A stretch of DNA of 64,000 bases from Atherix ibis (lineage: Eukaryota > Arthropoda > Insecta > Diptera > Athericidae), in NCBI GenBank assembly GCA_958298945.1, contig OY282605.1:4549811-4613810 (forward strand), written 5' to 3'. A program made the translations under genes and the position numbers. The notes beneath the pieces were generated by a model. That model saw nothing but the letters and a program-made list of their open reading frames with translations, was not told the origin of the DNA and ran no database searches. The stretch's first letter is position 1; each line of letters begins with the position of its first letter. Positions 45,023 to 55,724 of this stretch are shown here, in pieces.

Positions 45023-45303
45023 CGAGGTCTGTTCAAAATGTATCGCGAATTAAATGTATTTTCAAAAATTATTTATTTCATCATGAAGCAAAACCTTCAT
45101 ATTCGACCGAACTTTGCCGTCGAAGACGAGCCAAAACACGTGCAAAGTAGCTGTAAAAAATTAACTGAACATTCAAAATCCCCGAACTTGTCGGCGTAAG
45201 TGAGAGACATGAGTACCAACATAACGCCACAAAAAAAATCGAAAATCGAATATACGTAACCCGCGGAAATTTAAAATTTGCGATAATTTTTGAACAGACC
45301 TCG
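45023..45303 (-). mobile_element. Mariner, family A copy 7, MITE-sized (281 bp)
   Basis: The 3' end at left and the 5' leader plus 5' end at right, both family A, with almost no coding sequence left (only the KTFTFDRTLP-like join and the GCACGTGTTTTGGCTCGTC start region). A typical non-autonomous deletion derivative. Confidence 0.88.
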
Positions 45304-46326
45304 ATCCTTATTTTTTTTCAAAATGCAGAAAAATATCATCGATCTATACCGCTCACCATTGACAGTAACGGCAACTTTTTCCTCATTTTGAAAATAAATA
45401 AGGACCGATGATGCCACTATATATAAACCACACCAAAAGGCCATTTTTTTTGGAATCTAAGGGTTCCTCGTGAATAATTTGTGGATTGGCTTCAGTTTAG
45501 GAATGAAAATTTAGTTTATTCATCTTTCGAGAGAGCTAAAATTGCGCCTAATCTGAGAAGATGATTTTCTTGGAAAATTCAGGATCATTGTTAAGTTGTT
45601 CCAGAGTAAAATCAGCAAATTGACGGCGATTGCGATGGTCCAACGACTTCAATTTCTGTGTGATAAGAATTTTGTACCAATGTAAGCCCAAATCCAACCG
45701 TCAAATACGTCATGTTGTTGTGGCCGACATTTGCGAAATTTTGAGAACGCCTTCGATAAAGTTGGTTATTCATTAGCACACTTGCCTGAACGTTAGCAAT
45801 ATTCTCAGCAGTTCGACCAGATCTGTTTCACTGGCATGCGCACATTGTGCAAAGAAAGATTGCGTTCAGAACTCTCCACAGTTCAACGAATAGCGAACAC
45901 ACAAAGCCGATAATAACGGTCATAAAAAATTGGAAGAAATACACGATAAGTTGCAATAAAAGAACGATTATTTTGATAAAAACATTGGATAATTTCCAAG
46001 CATTATTGAAACATGTATCTTTCCATGAATAAATTGGCCAACCTTACTGAATTCAACTGACAGTGACAGAACATTTTGACATTTCAAATGTAGCCGCACC
46101 TTAGATTAAAATGGTTTTAAACGAACCGCTTCAATCGCATACTGAAGTTTAAAATTGGCCCCAATGATTTACGCCGTTTTTGTTGTATTGCATGTGTGTG
46201 CGTTCTACGAATGTATTGCCAACAAAATTGTGCCACAATTTTTGTGTAGAGGCCTATCCAGTTCTTCTATAATCTAAGAGCCACACGGTCCATTTGAACA
46301 CATATCACCCCTATTGAAAAACCCCT
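45304..46326 (-). mobile_element. Mariner-like element of the WFQQDGAT type (copy G3), inverted partner of G2
   Basis: Same sequence as 40503-41225 in inverted orientation, but extending further into the transposase (a VAVTVNGERYRSMI block at 45330-45385). The end is the complement of AAGGGGTTTTTCAATAGGGG at 46326. The other end is cut off by mariner copy 7. It carries a 183-bp insertion at 46096-46278 that G2 lacks. Confidence 0.85.
46096..46278 (-). mobile_element. MITE-like 183-bp insertion related to the 143-bp tandem repeat
   Basis: Absent from the matching site in G2 (near 40548). Flanked by AGCC at 46092-46095 and 46279-46282, a possible 4-bp target duplication. On the - strand it begins CTTAGATTATAGAAGAACTGG and ends close to TTTTAATCTAAG, giving short inverted ends. 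The core (GGCCTCTACACAAAAATT, then GAACGCACACAC) matches each unit of the array at 483-1470. Confidence 0.75.
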
Positions 46327-46821
46327 TATACAAAAAACTGTGATAGCATTGAGTACACTTATTGAGGAAGATTAAAATTTTAATTTGAAATCAATTTTTT
46401 GGACTAATATAATTGCAATGAAAAGAATATTGCAAAATTACGCTTGCATATTAATTACTTTTTATAAAATTATTTTATTCATATAATTAGACTATTATAA
46501 TTTTATGTTTATAAGTTAGTAAATATATATAAGGTTAGTCTTGTATCTTTCTTGTACACATATTAAACCAAGCGATTAAAAACTTTTCTAATCAAGCTAT
46601 GTGGAACACCATCGAAAAACTTTATTTTGTTTCTTAAATTGTATTTAAACAAAAACTAACAAAAAATAAGTCTTGTAGTGGCCTTGAAATCTTCTGGTAT
46701 ATTGGAAACGGGTTCCCCGAGGTGCACTAATGCCACTATATTTTTACTCCTGGAGTATATAATATTTATTAGTGTGGATATTTGATAAAAGATTTTTTCT
46801 CCTTTAATTATGGAGTATATA
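46327..46821. repeat. Right copy of the inverted 0.5-kb segment
   Basis: Inverted counterpart of 40021-40502, ending at the family A mariner as the left copy does. Confidence 0.88.
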
Positions 46822-48089
46822 CGAGGTCTGTTCAAAATGTATCGCGAATTTAATGTTTTTTCAAAAATTATTTATTTATTCATGAATATCTATTTTGTCC
46901 TCTTCAAAGTAATCCCCACCAGATATTATACTCGTACACTTATGCCAACGTTTTTTCCAATCCTCGAAGCGCTTCAAAAAATCATTTTTTGTGATCTTGT
47001 TCAGCTCCTCAGATACTGTCTTTATCTCCTCAATCGTAGCGTAGTGTCGTCCTTTCATGGGGCTCTTCAGTTTTGGGAACAACAGAAAGTCACAGTGGGC
47101 CAGATCTAGGGAATACGGTGGCTGCGGCATTATTAGTGTGTTGTTTTCGGCCAAAAATTCGCGCACAAGCAACGATGCGTGAGCAGGGGCGTTATCATGG
47201 TGCAAAAGCCAAATTTTTGTTCTTCCACAAATCCGGGCGTTTCTGGCGGATTGCTTCGCGCAACTTGCGCATAACTTCCAGGTAATATTCCTTATTGACC
47301 GTTCTACTCATGATGCACCACACCCCTGCAATCGGAGAAAACTGTAACTAAAACCTTCACATTCGACCGAACTTGGCGCGCTTTTTTCGGTCTTGGCTCG
47401 TGTGGCAGCTTCCATTGGGATGATTTTTTGGTACCCATGATTTGTCACCAGTTATGACCCTCTGGAGCAAATTTGGGCCGTCGCGGATAGAGTCCAACAG
47501 ATACTTAGCAATGTTAATGCGATGAACAATTGTGGTACGAATTTCGCGGCGACCCGTCTCACGCACAAATCATTGGTAAAAATCGAATGGCACGAGCCAA
47601 TCGATACGTTTAAGTCTTCAGCAACTTCTCTAACGGTTATTCGACGATTGGCCAGTACTATTTTCTTCACTTCATCAATGTTTTCGTCTGTTGTGGACGT
47701 GCTCGGGCGTCCGGCACGCTTTTCGTCGTTCACATCTTCTCGACCCTCTGAGAACATTTTATACCACCGATAAACGTTGCTTCGGTACAAGGTAGCTTCA
47801 CCATATGCTACAGTCAACATTCGGAATGCGTCCGCGTAATTAATTTTGTTTTTCACAAAAAATTTAATAGATTCTTTGATCCATTTTTTGGAATGGGCAA
47901 AAATCGAAGACGAGCCAAAACACGTGCAAACAAAGCAACTGTCAAAAATTAACTAAACATTCAAAATGGCTGAACTTGGCGGCATAAGTGAGAGACATAA
48001 GTACCAACATAACGCCACAAAAAATTGAAAATCGAATATACGTAACCCGCGGAAATTCAAAATTCGCGATACTTTATGAACAGACCTCG
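46822..48089 (-). mobile_element. Mariner, family A copy 6, longest copy (1268 bp)
   Basis: Ends CGAGGTCTGTTCAAAATG and its complement with TA on both sides. The near full-length - strand transposase is in pieces: the helix-turn-helix half 47452-47856 (NKINYADAFRMLTVAYGEAT, GRPSTSTTDENIDEVKKIVL, REVAEDLNVSIGSCHSIFTN), the first-Asp block VITGDKSW (Asp changed, about 47430-47460), and 46876-47205 with HHDNAPAHASLLVREF (second Asp), PPYSLDLAHCDFLLFPKLKS and the C-terminus GGDYFEEDKIDIHE. Several small deletions and frameshifts. Confidence 0.92.
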
Positions 48090-48239
48090 TATATGATTGA
48101 CATTAATTTGTAACGCTTACAAACATATAATATTTAAACTAAAATATATACTCAATTGAAAAAAAACTGAGCTTTAGCCTATAATTACTGGTTCAGAATA
48201 TAGAAAATTTATGTATTATTTTAAATTCTATCAAATAAA

Positions 48240-48297
48240 ACGAATATACGTAACCAGCGGAAATTCAAAATTCGCGATACTCTTTGAACAAACCTCG
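48240..48297 (-). mobile_element. Solo mariner family A 5' end
   Basis: 58 bases matching only the 5' leader and terminal repeat of family A. It forms the right boundary of the composite. Confidence 0.8.
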
Positions 48298-48299
48298 TA

Positions 48300-48811
48300 C
48301 ATGCCGAATAAACCAGATAAATTTGGCATCAAATTCTAATTAGCTGCGGGTTTTAGAAGCAAGTATCTTCTAAATGGTTTTTCCTATTTGGGCAAGCATG
48401 AATCCCGCGGATCAAATATTTGCTTGAGCGAGTTTGTTGTATATAAAGTCACTGAGCCATATTTAGGTTGCGGACAAAATATTACCACAGACAATTTTTT
48501 TACAAGTCTATCACTTGCAAAAAGGTTACGCGTGAAAAACATTTCATTAGTTGGAACAATCCGAGCAAATAGAAAAATTGCCTAAAATTGCAAAAGCCAA
48601 GAAGGACAACATGACACGATTTTCCACACAACTTTATAAAACGAAGGACTGTACACAACTCAGAGTAAACTCTTATTGTCAAGTTCAAGTTTCATGCAAG
48701 AAAGTAGAAGTCTGTTCTAAATGTAATAAAAAAATCTGCGGAAAATGTATTTTTAAAACACAATATAACATATATGCAAAAATTGTTTTGAATAAAGTGT
48801 CTTTCAAATAA
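48300..48811 (+). pseudogene. piggyBac transposase, 3' part with cysteine-rich tail
   Basis: The frame resumes exactly at the insertion point with MPNKPDKFGIKF, then LLNGFSYLGKHESRG, CGQNITTDNFFTSLSLAKRL (second catalytic Asp in TTDNFF) and VGTIRANRK. After a deletion and frameshift it ends with a C-terminal cysteine-rich domain (KVEVCSKCNKKICGKCIF), the zinc-binding DNA-recognition tail of piggyBac enzymes. It is separated from its first half by 3.28 kb and cannot be expressed intact. Confidence 0.9.
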
Positions 48812-48917
48812 CATATTTTTTTTTCAAAATACTTCTATTTTGGTGTTTGAGTCAAATTGACTCATTTCAGGCAAAATATGTTAGGTATGTACCCAACATC
48901 CGACAATCTAGTGTTAA

Positions 48918-49542
48918 ATAGAAACAATTGAATTTCAATTCATCGCTATTAATAAGTTCTAAAAACGAACAGTGCAAATAAAATCCCAGCATGGAAAATT
49001 TAAATATAAAAATATATGTACGCATATGTTCAATTATAAATTTTTATTTCCTTATCAAGTACTTTTTACTATTATTTAAAGAAATAAATTTAAATACAGT
49101 CAATACCTAAGTAAAAAACTAATAATTTCAATTTGATTATGCTAAAATTTTTGTTTGTTATAATTATACAATATAAAGCGACATAAAATATTTTCACCTG
49201 TCTAATAATTACGCCAAATACAAGAATCATTTTTTCAGCTATTGAAAAATATCACAAACAAATAACCTTTTTTATTTGTTTTCTAATAATTTTTTTCTTA
49301 AGTACAGAAAATTTCTTATATTTTGGTAGAAATTTCCCATGATTTTTCACCGAAGAAAGATGGAATTTTTTCTTTATTGAAACCAATTTTTATAAAACAA
49401 TTCTAAAAAATATATTTAGTAATGATGTAAGAATATCTTTACTTATCGTACAGTAAAAAAATCATAAACGATCAATAATTTTTAAATAAAAATTATTTTA
49501 ATGAAAGTCTTTTAAGGCAAAATTCGTACATTATATGGTATA
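48918..49542. other. AT-rich spacer, no gene seen
   Basis: No open frame of note and no repeat ends. Confidence 0.45.
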
Positions 49543-50855
49543 TTGGGTTGTCCGGGAAGTAATTTCGTTTTTTTATTTAAAAATAATAAATAAAAAACCG
49601 AAATTACTTCCCGGGAATTTTATTCAATTTAAATATTGTCCAATCTGATCCAATACCCTTTGCCATCTAACTGGCAGTAGCATGATTCCACGATCATAAA
49701 ATTTGTATTCTTTGCTGGCAAAAAACTGATGCAAGTTGTTTTTGACCTCCTCATTTGAATTAAACGTTTTACCGTTTAAAAAATTTTATAGATACCGGAA
49801 CAAATGATAAACGGAAGGTGTTAGGTCTGGAGAGTATGGTGGGTATGGCAGTATATCCCATCCAAACTCTAACAGCTTTTTCCGAGGGGTCAAACTTGTA
49901 TGTGGCTTCGTATTATTCTGTTGGAACACTATACCTTTCCTATTGATCAATTCTGGCCTTTTTTCTTTTAGTGAATCATTCAATTTGTCCAACTGATGAC
50001 AGTACACTTCAGAATAGATCGTTGTGTTGCTCGGTAGAAGCTCAAAATAAACGATTCTTTTGAAATCCCTCCAAACAGATAGCATAACCTTTTTTTATGA
50101 ATATTGGCTTTCGCAGTGCTTTGAGCCGTTTCATCTTTTCTACTCCATGATTTTGCGCTTAACTATGTTGTAGACAACCCATTTCTCGTCCCCAGTGAAG
50201 ATACGCTTCAAAAATGGATTATTTTCTTGGCGTTTGAGAAGCAAATCACAAACGTCAATGCGACAGCACAAATTTTTTTCCGTAAAAAGATGAGGAACCC
50301 ATATGTTGAGCTTTGAGCTTAAACCTAGCCGTTTCAAATGACCATGAACGATTGTATTCGATAAATTTAATCTCTAAGCGATCTCACGAGTTGTTATTCA
50401 CCGGTTTACATCAAAGAATGCCTTTATTGTGTCTTCATCAGCTTCCACCGGCCTTACAGAACGTGGTACATCTTCGAGATCAAAATTGCCGGATCGAAAT
50501 TTTGCAAACCAGTTTTGGCACTAACGCTCATTTAACACATCTTCTCCATGCACATCAGATAATTTTTTTCTTGCTTGAACAACATTTTTATCTTTTCTAG
50601 CTTGAACCGCATTTTTATCTTTTCTACAGGAAAAAAGTAAAATATGCCAAAAATGCTGTTTTTCACTTTTCATATTTAAAAGGGTAACAACCAAAAACTA
50701 CAGTGCAGAATCAATCGAATTTTGTCACAAGCAAGCCTTGCTACGTCAGCTGTCAAAATACATATGAGTATGCAGCTTAAGTGTGAAGTTGGTTGTAAAA
50801 AAATTCAATTAAATCCTCTGTTGGGAAAAACGAAATTACTTTCCGGACAACCCAA
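49543..50855 (-). mobile_element. Mariner, family B copy 4 (1.31 kb) with a folded-back left end
   Basis: The left end TTGGGTTGTCCGGGAAGTAA follows TA; the right end is the complement of TTGGGTTGTCCGGAAAGTAA. The - strand shows RRIDVCDLLLKRQENNPFLK, TGDEKWVVYNIVKRK (first Asp), RPELINRKGIVFQQNNTKPH (second block, Asp replaced by Asn) and LPYPPYSPDLTPSVYHLFRY. Just inside the left end the terminal sequence is repeated in inverted orientation (49551-49616). Frameshifts break the gene. Confidence 0.9.
49551..49616. repeat. Hairpin formed by inverted duplication of a mariner end
   Basis: The arms CCGGGAAGTAATTTCG...TTTTTTATTT and AAATAAAAAACCGAAATTAC...TTCCCGG pair over about 27 bases with a loop of roughly 10 bases. 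Confidence 0.85.
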
Positions 50856-53800
50856 CATAAAGAAGATAAAAGAAGACTCGTTTGGATTTTTTCTATCAGA
50901 GGGCTGCGATAATACAAAATTAAAATTATTTAACATTTGTGGCAGAAATAATTCAAATCATTAAGAATAAAATACTTTTTTGGAGAATTGCAATTTATTA
51001 AGTTTCTATGAGCACACTATCCAAATTGGATTTATTTGTCCCAAATAAATATCATAAATAACAAATAACCTTACTATCCTCCTATATAAAAAAAAAAAAA
51101 AATAACGAATACTTACAAAAATGGGTAAAATGTGTAAAATAAAAAAAAACACAATAATTTATTTATATTTATGGTAAAATGTGAAAATGGTAATCAAAAA
51201 TAGAAAATTAGCTGATGCGAGTACTTATAGGATTATAAAGTTAAAAATAAATCTTCAATACCTTATGTAAGATTATGTTGCCAAGTACAATTAAAAAAAT
51301 TTTTACCATATTTTTAACGCAATACTTTCCATTTTCAACGAAATAGACTATTTTGTTGAAAATAATTTGAAATGCAAAACTTTAAAATTAATTTTTGTTA
51401 AATAGGATTTTACAGGAAAAAGGTTTTTTTTAAATAGGATTTTACTTTTGAGAAAGAGATTTTTTATAAGATCAATTTAGACAGGAAATATTTGTTCTGC
51501 AATAAACTTACAATCTAGAAATTCTTTGCCTGCCGATATCGATTTAAGAATATCATTTTAATTGTAATTAATTAATAGCTGAGCCCAGGAGCTTTTTATT
51601 TAATATATATAATTTTCATATATTTCTTAGATTTATAAAAGAAAATCAAATTTCTTCATTTTCCAGGCAAATTTAAAAAAAAAACGACTCAATTTTTACT
51701 ACACTTCCAAACCGATGTGTCTCCATTTTCATTCGCCTAATTACAATCCAATTCTGCCACTTATTCATTTTATAGATACTAGCCATCCACATAGTATCTT
51801 CCGTCGACTAAGCATATTTATATATTCAAATAAACTGCCATTTTTATTAAATCAAATACTGACCAGTTCAATATACACTTTTTATGAGCAGAATAATACA
51901 GAAAGTATCTATTTCCATTATATAAAAAGTGCTATACTATCAAAAACTTATTGTGTATGCAATTTTATGAAAGGAGACAACGACGCCATTTAAAGCATAA
52001 ATTAAATTTAAACTTCAAACTACAATTGTAGGCCATATTTACAGTTGTATACAAAACAAGCAAAATTAGTAATAAATTGATAAAATTAAGAAATTAAGAA
52101 ATACTTAACCAGTTGTATTGTAGTATATTTAGAGATCCTTGGATTAATTTCTTTAAAAATATGTTTTGGCTAACATTTAGAAAACGATTTTTATGTTCTC
52201 TAGATTTAATATACACACATATATATTGTACTATATTAAAAAACATAAAAATTGGCAAAAAAAATTTTTAGGCGACTGTTGTGATTTATTGCAATAAAGC
52301 GTATTAATAATATTTATTTGCATGCATGAGAAAGTGTCAAAGACCTTATCAGATTTTCTCAACGATTAGCACTTTACTCGAATGCAAGTAAAGATTTATG
52401 TTGGTCTTGACTGCCAATGCATTGGCGATAAAAAAACTAAAGTAAGATCGTCATTGTTATAGGAATTGATTGATTTCAAGGTTAGTCATCAGACATAGAG
52501 CGTTAAAAAAATTCTACCTTTACTGAAAAAAATTTTTTTTTACGTAACAGAAAATCGTGTTTGTTTTTCAAACAAAAACCTGCGCGTCTGCGATTGTACT
52601 TTGATTTGGAATTTTTGAAGTTAAAGCGAAGGAAGTCAAAAATCGAAAGTATATAATTTTATATACTTATGTGTATGAGTGGACTACAGTACTTATGAAC
52701 AAGTTCACAAAACACAAATCATCTATATATGAATTTAGTTATAATCGTATAGAAAGAAGAAAAGATATAAGAAAAGACAAATGCAAGATCCGACCGAGGT
52801 CCAAAGGTCGATTAATTGCGGGAATGATGGACTACATGATTTTTAATATTTCTTCTATTACGGCTAGTCTACACCAAACGCCATTGTTTTATATTGAAAT
52901 CGTTAGTCGGCGTCGTTCTCCAAAAATTATTTATTATTTAGTTGGTTTATTCAAAGAATATGTTTTATAAAATACAGTCATAGTTAAAAGTCAATGGATA
53001 CTTGTTCGAATATTTAAGCTAATAGTAAACATAAATGATATGCTTTCTATTTTTTGAAAAAAATTAGCTTAAAATATTTCATAATCCAATCGGTTCAATT
53101 CAAAAATTTCATACCGAACAATTGAAGATATTTACTATCAGACTTTTAAATACTATTTTTTTAATTTTTATATCGAAAATCTAATTTGACTAAAACCTTA
53201 TATTCAAGCAATCTTTATTTCAAAAGTTATTATTTGTGAAATGTAATCATAGTTTTTTTTTTTAATTTGATTACAGGGTACATAATTTTTTTTTAAATTG
53301 CAATACCATTTATAAAGCTTGATGTTAAATAAAAAGATTTTTGTTAAAATCGATGCTTAAGTAAAATTTAATTTTCAACTTTGACAATTATAATAAATAG
53401 AGAAATTATTTGTAATTTAGTTAATCAAAACCTCCAATATTAATTGTGGTTATCTTAGGCCATAACATAAGAATGATCCAACATTGCCCCGATAAACATC
53501 GGCAAACGCTATAGGTACACATTTCCAGAAAATATAACTTAACTATATAACTTAATTATAAAATAAACGAAGATTATTTTATTTGGTTAATATCTCCGCA
53601 GAACAAAAACATTAAAAAATATTTTGTATAATTATTCAAAATTTAATTTGCTTAGATATTGTACAAGAAAGATTCTCAATTAATAATAACTTATTATACT
53701 GACTGTACTAACACATTTTCATAACAGCTGATAATTTTTCATTTATGAATATAAATATATTATCAAATGACCGGTGTATACATAATTTTATGAAGAAAAT

Positions 53801-53953
53801 ATAATATTATTGGTTTTTTCTTTGTATGAATATATTTAAAAATGATTAAACCAGGAAATATTTTTACTTTAGGATTTAAAGGTATTATAATAGTGAAACT
53901 TCTTCACAAACGAAGAAGCTAAATTAGCATATTATGGTAGCAAATCAAATTTA
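50856..53953. other. AT-rich region with two unassigned open frames
   Basis: Two less AT-rich + strand frames are worth recording: 51715-51993 (92 codons, starting MCLHFHSPNYNPILPL) and 52695-52970 (91 codons from ATG, with KCKIRPRSKGRLIAGMMDYM and IVSRRRSPKIIYYL). Neither has a recognisable domain, a matched splice context or a relative in the window. They may be chance or decayed exons. The rest is low-complexity, with the 39-base repeat at 53654-53692. Confidence 0.35.
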
Positions 53954-54004
53954 GATTCTTATTAGAAATTTAGAATAAAAAAAAATATTTATTAGCAAGC
54001 TTAC

Positions 54005-54271
54005 ATTTTTCGTGCTGGAAAACTTCCTGTCAAAATTTAACTCCCGGTGTTTTATAGAAGAAAATATTGCATTTGACGACAACGACTGCGGAACTAAAGA
54101 TACATACTTGTTACTATTCGAAGAAAATGCAGCTTTTGCTGCCATTGATGACGGAATAACAAAATTTCGGCCAGATTTTGTTAATGATTTTACATCGAAT
54201 CGATGATTTAATAGGCAATTCGAAGAATTCCCACTCCACAAAACACGACATGTTAACCGAAAGAAAGACAT
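54005..54271 (-). CDS. First exon of a probable mitochondrial protein
   Basis: From ATG 54271 an 89-codon open frame ends in phase 0 at a strong donor (AAAAAT then GTAAGC). The N-terminus MSFFRLTCRVLWSGNSSNCL is rich in Arg, Ser and hydrophobic residues with no acidic residue until Asp26, as in mitochondrial presequences. The exon continues Ser/Asn-rich (MAAKAAFSSNSNKYVSLVPQ, SSIKHRELNFDRKFSSTKN). The downstream exons should lie at lower coordinates on the - strand but I could not find them. The family is not recognised. It may be an abandoned or alternative first exon. Confidence 0.5.
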
Positions 54272-55390
54272 TATCGTTCGAACTTTATTTGATTTTTTTT
54301 TTCTAAAATAAAATTAACTAATAAATTCGTTTGTAAGTGGTGTAATTTATGTTAACAAATAATAATTTTTCTATATTCTAGAGAATATAAATATTAAATT
54401 TTCACACACAAAACTATTTATTCACTATAATGGTAACTTGATTTTGTTAAAAACAAATATAAAATAGACCATAAATGAAAAACAATGGTATGATGAATTC
54501 AAATTAAATCAAAAATGAACAAAAAGTACACAAACAAAAACTGGTGATTAAGCAAATTTCAACAAACCTAAGAGTTATTAAAAAAATATTTCCGGAAGTA
54601 TGCTTAATGATTCGAATAAATATTTAAACGTGAACACGAGAATAATATTATCAATAAATCACTGCGAAACAGTTCACGGATATTAATATTTTTTGATCGG
54701 TAGTACACTAAGCAGCTGAACCCTAATTATTGCACTAAGGTACAGAACACAAGTCAAAATGCACTTGCTCTATTGCATTCCCGTATTAACATACACTGAG
54801 CAAAGTGAGATTCTGATCACTATTAATTTTTTTTTGGCTCTTCCCCATGTAAATGCTGTATTCTGGATTTTGTTTTTAAACAAGCAAATATATATAGTTT
54901 AGTACAATCTTTATAACCATCAATAGTTTATTTTATATCGATTAGTTGGTATTTCACTGTTATTATAAATAATTATTATCTAAATGTCCTTTTCACATAC
55001 AAATTTTGGAATTGAGTTCTCTTTTAAAAATGCCCCGAATAAAATCCACACATATCAGCTGGTATTACTAGCATAAATGCAACCGTGTTTTGTGCAACAT
55101 AAATGACCAATTCCAATCATCAGAATGTGCTTGCTAACAATTGCCAAACGCAAGTCATCGACAAAACTGATGAAAACTTATGAGCAGGGTTGAATCAATA
55201 TATGTAGCTTTTTCCGGCGCCAACATTTCAATTGCTTGCACAAATTCATTTGACGGTTGGAATTTTTCTATAACTGTCTCTTTATTTATGTTAATAAATA
55301 CAAATTATTTTTTTGACAAACAATTTCCTCATCTCTATTGATTAAAACAGTTAAAATAATATAATGTCGTAAATATTTACCTACGCAATT
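54272..55390. promoter_or_regulatory. Intergenic region between two divergent candidate first exons
   Basis: 1.1 kb between the ATG at 54271 (-) and the ATG at 55391 (+). It contains less AT-rich islands at 54710-54850 and 55060-55260 (for example TTTTCCGGCGCCAACATTTC) that could be promoters. No motif is decisive. Confidence 0.3.
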
Positions 55391-55475
55391 ATGGTTAAAA
55401 CCTATAAACAAAGCCGCAAAAATCAATTCAATAAAAAGCAGCACATGCCAGTAAAGGTTGAAAACATAAAATGTA
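55391..55475 (+). CDS. Candidate first exon of an unidentified gene
   Basis: ATG at 55391 opens MVKTYKQSRKNQFNKKQHMP and VKVENIK, very basic, then a donor-like ATAAAAT/GTAAGAAA at about 55475. Read-through would continue in AT-rich sequence to 55585. A Lys/Arg/Gln-rich N-terminus of this kind is common in nucleolar proteins, but I cannot assign a family and no second exon was found, so this is tentative. A LINE fragment and a mariner follow immediately. Confidence 0.3.
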
Positions 55476-55724
55476 AGAAATTTTTAAGTTTTCAACCTTT
55501 ATTTAAACTATATTGTATATTATATTATTCTCGTATTGAAGATAGGAGAATAATAAAGCTGACTTTATATGCCTTGATTTTGTGATTTTCCACCATTACA
55601 ATTTAAATGTAAAATTAATTGACTATCATTCCGATTCCATGTTAAAATGTAATTTATGCCAGTGCGCTTTCGGTGGTTTGTATCAAAAACAGATGGGGAT
55701 GGTTCGTAAATTTTCAAACTAGAT

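Larger units (their letters stand above)
45023..48297 (-). mobile_element. Composite bounded by mariner family A ends, inserted in piggyBac
   Basis: The left boundary is CGAGGTCTGTTCAAAATG after TA (45021-45022) and the right boundary the complement of CGAGGTTTGTTCAAAGAG before TA (48298-48299). Removing it with one TA rejoins the piggyBac frame ...FIQY-MPNKPD... exactly. It contains, in order, a short mariner (45023-45303), a mariner-like piece (45304-46326), a 0.5-kb segment, a mariner (46822-48089), 150 bases of other DNA and a solo mariner end (48240-48297). Confidence 0.85.
44333..48913 (+). mobile_element. piggyBac element with intact ends, interrupted by a mariner composite
   Basis: TTAA target duplications at 44329-44332 and 48914-48917 flank inverted repeats CACTAGTTTGCCGGA and the complement of CACTAGATTGTCGGA (13 of 15 identical). 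Subterminal palindromes GAGTCAAATTGACTC lie at 44509-44523 and 48849-48863, with a variant at 44350-44365. The transposase gene inside is split by the insertion 45023-48297. Without the insertion, which with one copy of its TA duplication accounts for 3277 bases, the element is about 1.3 kb, so it also has internal deletions. Confidence 0.93.

Noticed and set aside
44629..48811. Reading the piggyBac transposase as two separate genes
   Set aside because: The two halves rejoin at the exact base when the mariner composite and one TA are removed, so they are one interrupted gene.
51498..51560. Possible - strand exon (ILKSISAGKEFLD before GTAAGT)
   Set aside because: The frame contains a stop between the nearest acceptor and the supposed coding part, so it cannot be the missing second exon of the gene at 54271.
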